From positions 1-6,044 of the forward strand of contig PXEI01000195.1 of the NCBI GenBank assembly GCA_003564775.1: DNA of 6,044 nt. The letters run 5' to 3'. The DNA is from Spirochaetaceae bacterium. GTDB lineage: Bacteria > Spirochaetota > Spirochaetia > DSM-27196 > SLAA01. The position numbers and the translations under genes are program-made. Numbering within the stretch: the first letter of the stretch is position 1; every line of letters begins with the position of its first letter. Shown piece after piece: positions 4,720-6,044 of this stretch. Under the pieces are notes generated by a model. The model worked only from the letters and a program-made list of their open reading frames with translations. It had not been told where the DNA came from and did no database searches.

Positions 4720-5994
4720 TCAGGTTTTGAGCCGCTCTTTGTCGTAGATGCGTCGACGAAGCACCATGCCGGGAGTCAGGTCGTAAGGGCCCAAGATGGA
4801 GTAACTCCGGCTTGGCTTTATTACATCCACCTCGTGGCCGTCTTCATCCAGAAACACCGGACTGCTGAGACGGAGCTTGGCGATATCGGGGTCCAGCACC
4901 TCAACCTCATCATCGACGCGACAGACGTTTTTTGCGGTAAAGAACAGTGCTCGTGTTGGACTATCAGCTGGATTGTCGGTTGAAGCTCTGGTGTCCTCCT
5001 CAAGCACACCAAGGAACCGATATTCCTCGCGATAGCTGGTCTCGGTAGGGTGTTGTACCGCGTCATCGCCAAAGTAGAACCCGGTCGAGTACTCACGTCG
5101 GCTGACCTCAAAAAGCGCATCGCGAAAGGGCGTTGGGTCAGGAGCTGCAGGGTTCATGACCGCGTCAATGGCTTTTCTATAGGCGCGGGTCACTACCGCA
5201 GTGTAGTACACCGACTTCATGCGTCCTTCAATCTTGAGGCTGTCCACTCCCGCATCGCGGAAGGCTGCAAGGTGGTCTATCAAGCAAAGGTCCCGTGAGG
5301 ACAGGATCATGGTATGTCCCTCATCCTCTATCACTGGGTAGTACTCGTCGGGGCGTTCGCGCTCCTGCAGGTACATCTCACCAGTGTGCAAGGCGTATTC
5401 CCAGCGGCATGAGTGGGCGCAGTCTCCGGTATTGCCAGAGCGCCCTGCCATCCACTTAGAGATAAAACATCGCCCTGAGTATGCCAGGCACATTGCACCG
5501 TGGACAAATGCCTCAAGCTCAAGATCTGGCACTGCATTCTTGATCTCGGCCAGTTCTTGCAAAGAGAGTTCACGTGCCGCAACAATGCGTGAAAAGCCCA
5601 TGTCACGGTACATCCGCGCTGCTTCCTGGTTGGTGCAGTTGGCCTGAGTAGAGAGATGCAGCTCGCAGTTTGGCATACGGGCTCGCAGCAGCGGTACAAC
5701 GCCAAGGTCACTGACTATGAAGGCATCGATAGGGAGTTCGGCCACCTGATCCAGACGTTGCTCAAGCGCACGTAACTCATCGTTCTGGAAGTACCGGTTT
5801 ACGGCGCAGTACAGGCGTTTGGTGCCTTTGGAAGCGCGCAGCGACGTTACCAGGGCTGCATGGTCACCATCGTCAAAATTACCGGCACGGTCACGGAGCG
5901 ACAGTCCTCCAAGACCAAAGTAGGCGGCGTCGGCTCCGTAGAGATACGCAAAACGGAGTTTTTCCGGTGTGCCCGCGGGGGATAAAAGTTCCAT
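4720..5994 (-). CDS. Peptidase U32 family protein, YrrO/YegQ (TrhP) type; probable tRNA U34 hydroxylation enzyme
   Basis: This encodes 424 residues beginning MELLSPAGTPEKLRFA, the canonical U32 N-terminus, which fixes the ATG at 5994. GGAG lies ten bases upstream, a long spacing. A TIM-barrel-like part contains YGADAAYFG (19-27), LSLRDRAGNF (31-40) and LHLSTQANC (112-120). The U32 signature EAFVHGAMCLAYSGRC spans 161-176. It is followed by C192, C196 and SSRDLCLIDH (232-241, C237), then SLKIEGRMKSVYY (252-264). From about 320 to the end lies the small beta-rich U32 C-terminal domain. C169, C176, C192/C196 and C237 match the pattern of [4Fe-4S] ligands known in the related UbiU. Family members YegQ and YrrO (TrhP) hydroxylate tRNA U34 using prephenate, whereas RlhA modifies 23S rRNA; length and motifs favour the TrhP group. 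The family name 'peptidase' is therefore probably misleading. It is followed by the DUF1015 gene in the same direction. Confidence 0.93.
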   Translation of the reverse strand: MELLSPAGTPEKLRFAYLYGADAAYFGLGGLSLRDRAGNFDDGDHAALVTSLRASKGTKRLYCAVNRYFQNDELRALEQRLDQVAELPIDAFIVSDLGVVPLLRARMPNCELHLSTQANCTNQEAARMYRDMGFSRIVAARELSLQELAEIKNAVPDLELEAFVHGAMCLAYSGRCFISKWMAGRSGNTGDCAHSCRWEYALHTGEMYLQERERPDEYYPVIEDEGHTMILSSRDLCLIDHLAAFRDAGVDSLKIEGRMKSVYYTAVVTRAYRKAIDAVMNPAAPDPTPFRDALFEVSRREYSTGFYFGDDAVQHPTETSYREEYRFLGVLEEDTRASTDNPADSPTRALFFTAKNVCRVDDEVEVLDPDIAKLRLSSPVFLDEDGHEVDVIKPSRSYSILGPYDLTPGMVLRRRIYDKERLKT

Positions 5995-5995
5995 G

Positions 5996-6044
5996 TTATG
6001 GCTGCTCCAAGCTTCCTGCGCGTATGGACTCCTGAACCTGAGAA
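5996..6044 (-). CDS. Possible 3' end of an upstream gene (truncated by the window)
   Basis: A frame entering from the right edge reads 15 codons (SQVQESIRAGSLEQP) and ends in TAA at 5998-5996, one base before the U32 ATG. Such tight spacing is typical of translationally coupled operon genes, and the U32 ribosome site would lie inside this frame. Fifteen codons are too few to identify a product or to exclude chance. Confidence 0.35.
   Translation of the reverse strand, partial: SQVQESIRAGSLEQP

Noticed and set aside
4705..4720. Intrinsic terminator after the U32 gene
   Set aside because: The stem is only five pairs and the following bases GACATTTTCC lack a direct U run.
5384..5647. Plus-strand frame of 87 codons and other frames opposite the U32 and DUF1015 genes
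   Set aside because: They lie antisense to strongly conserved family motifs and show no independent signals.
1..6044. CRISPR arrays, insertion sequences, tRNA or rRNA genes
   Set aside because: There are no regularly spaced direct repeats, no transposase motifs, no terminal inverted repeats and no tRNA-like cloverleaf sequence that I could find by eye.

Overview
The window is a bacterial chromosomal segment of about 6 kb, densely coding and of moderate GC content. It has five substantial genes and a probable trace of a sixth. My best guess is a spirochaete of the Spirochaeta/Treponema kind. The reasons are the very acidic cytoplasmic protein with a YGVWVK-type N-terminus, the CsgG-like secreted protein beside it, and the particular DUF1015 and U32 subfamilies. 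This is recollection of family style, not a search result, so phylum confidence is only moderate. I see no mobile element, CRISPR array, tRNA or rRNA.

Left third (1-1659, minus strand): one long reading frame of 553 codons that runs off the left edge. It encodes an extraordinarily acidic, cysteine-free, mostly disordered protein. Asp plus Glu make up about 37 % of residues, there are 13 Lys/Arg in all, and none occur in the last 239 visible residues. Three islands stand out: an N-terminal segment around the only Trp (QYGVWVK), a perfect-heptad coiled coil, and LTGDELDNIL, which resembles the CheY-binding peptide of FliM/FliY. This is the least explained object in the window.

Middle (1660-3285): a 154-bp divergent promoter region leads rightwards to a small FtsB/DivIC-like membrane protein (1814-2344, plus). 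That protein carries an unusual second transmembrane segment and a basic tail. It converges with a secreted two-domain protein (2341-3285, minus), whose N-terminal half looks like the CsgG/LpoB fold. The stop codons of these two genes are the two strands of the same TTAA.

Right half (3327-6044, minus): a DUF1015 (COG4198) protein preceded by a peptidase-U32-family protein of the YrrO/YegQ (TrhP) type, probably a tRNA U34 hydroxylation enzyme with an Fe-S cluster. A reading frame entering from the right edge stops one base before the U32 start. Transcription probably runs right to left through U32, DUF1015 and the secreted protein (gaps of 1, 64 and 41 bp), with no convincing terminator between them. 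No single pathway joins all five genes. The FtsB-like and CsgG/LpoB-like proteins both point to the cell envelope, and the U32 protein to RNA modification.
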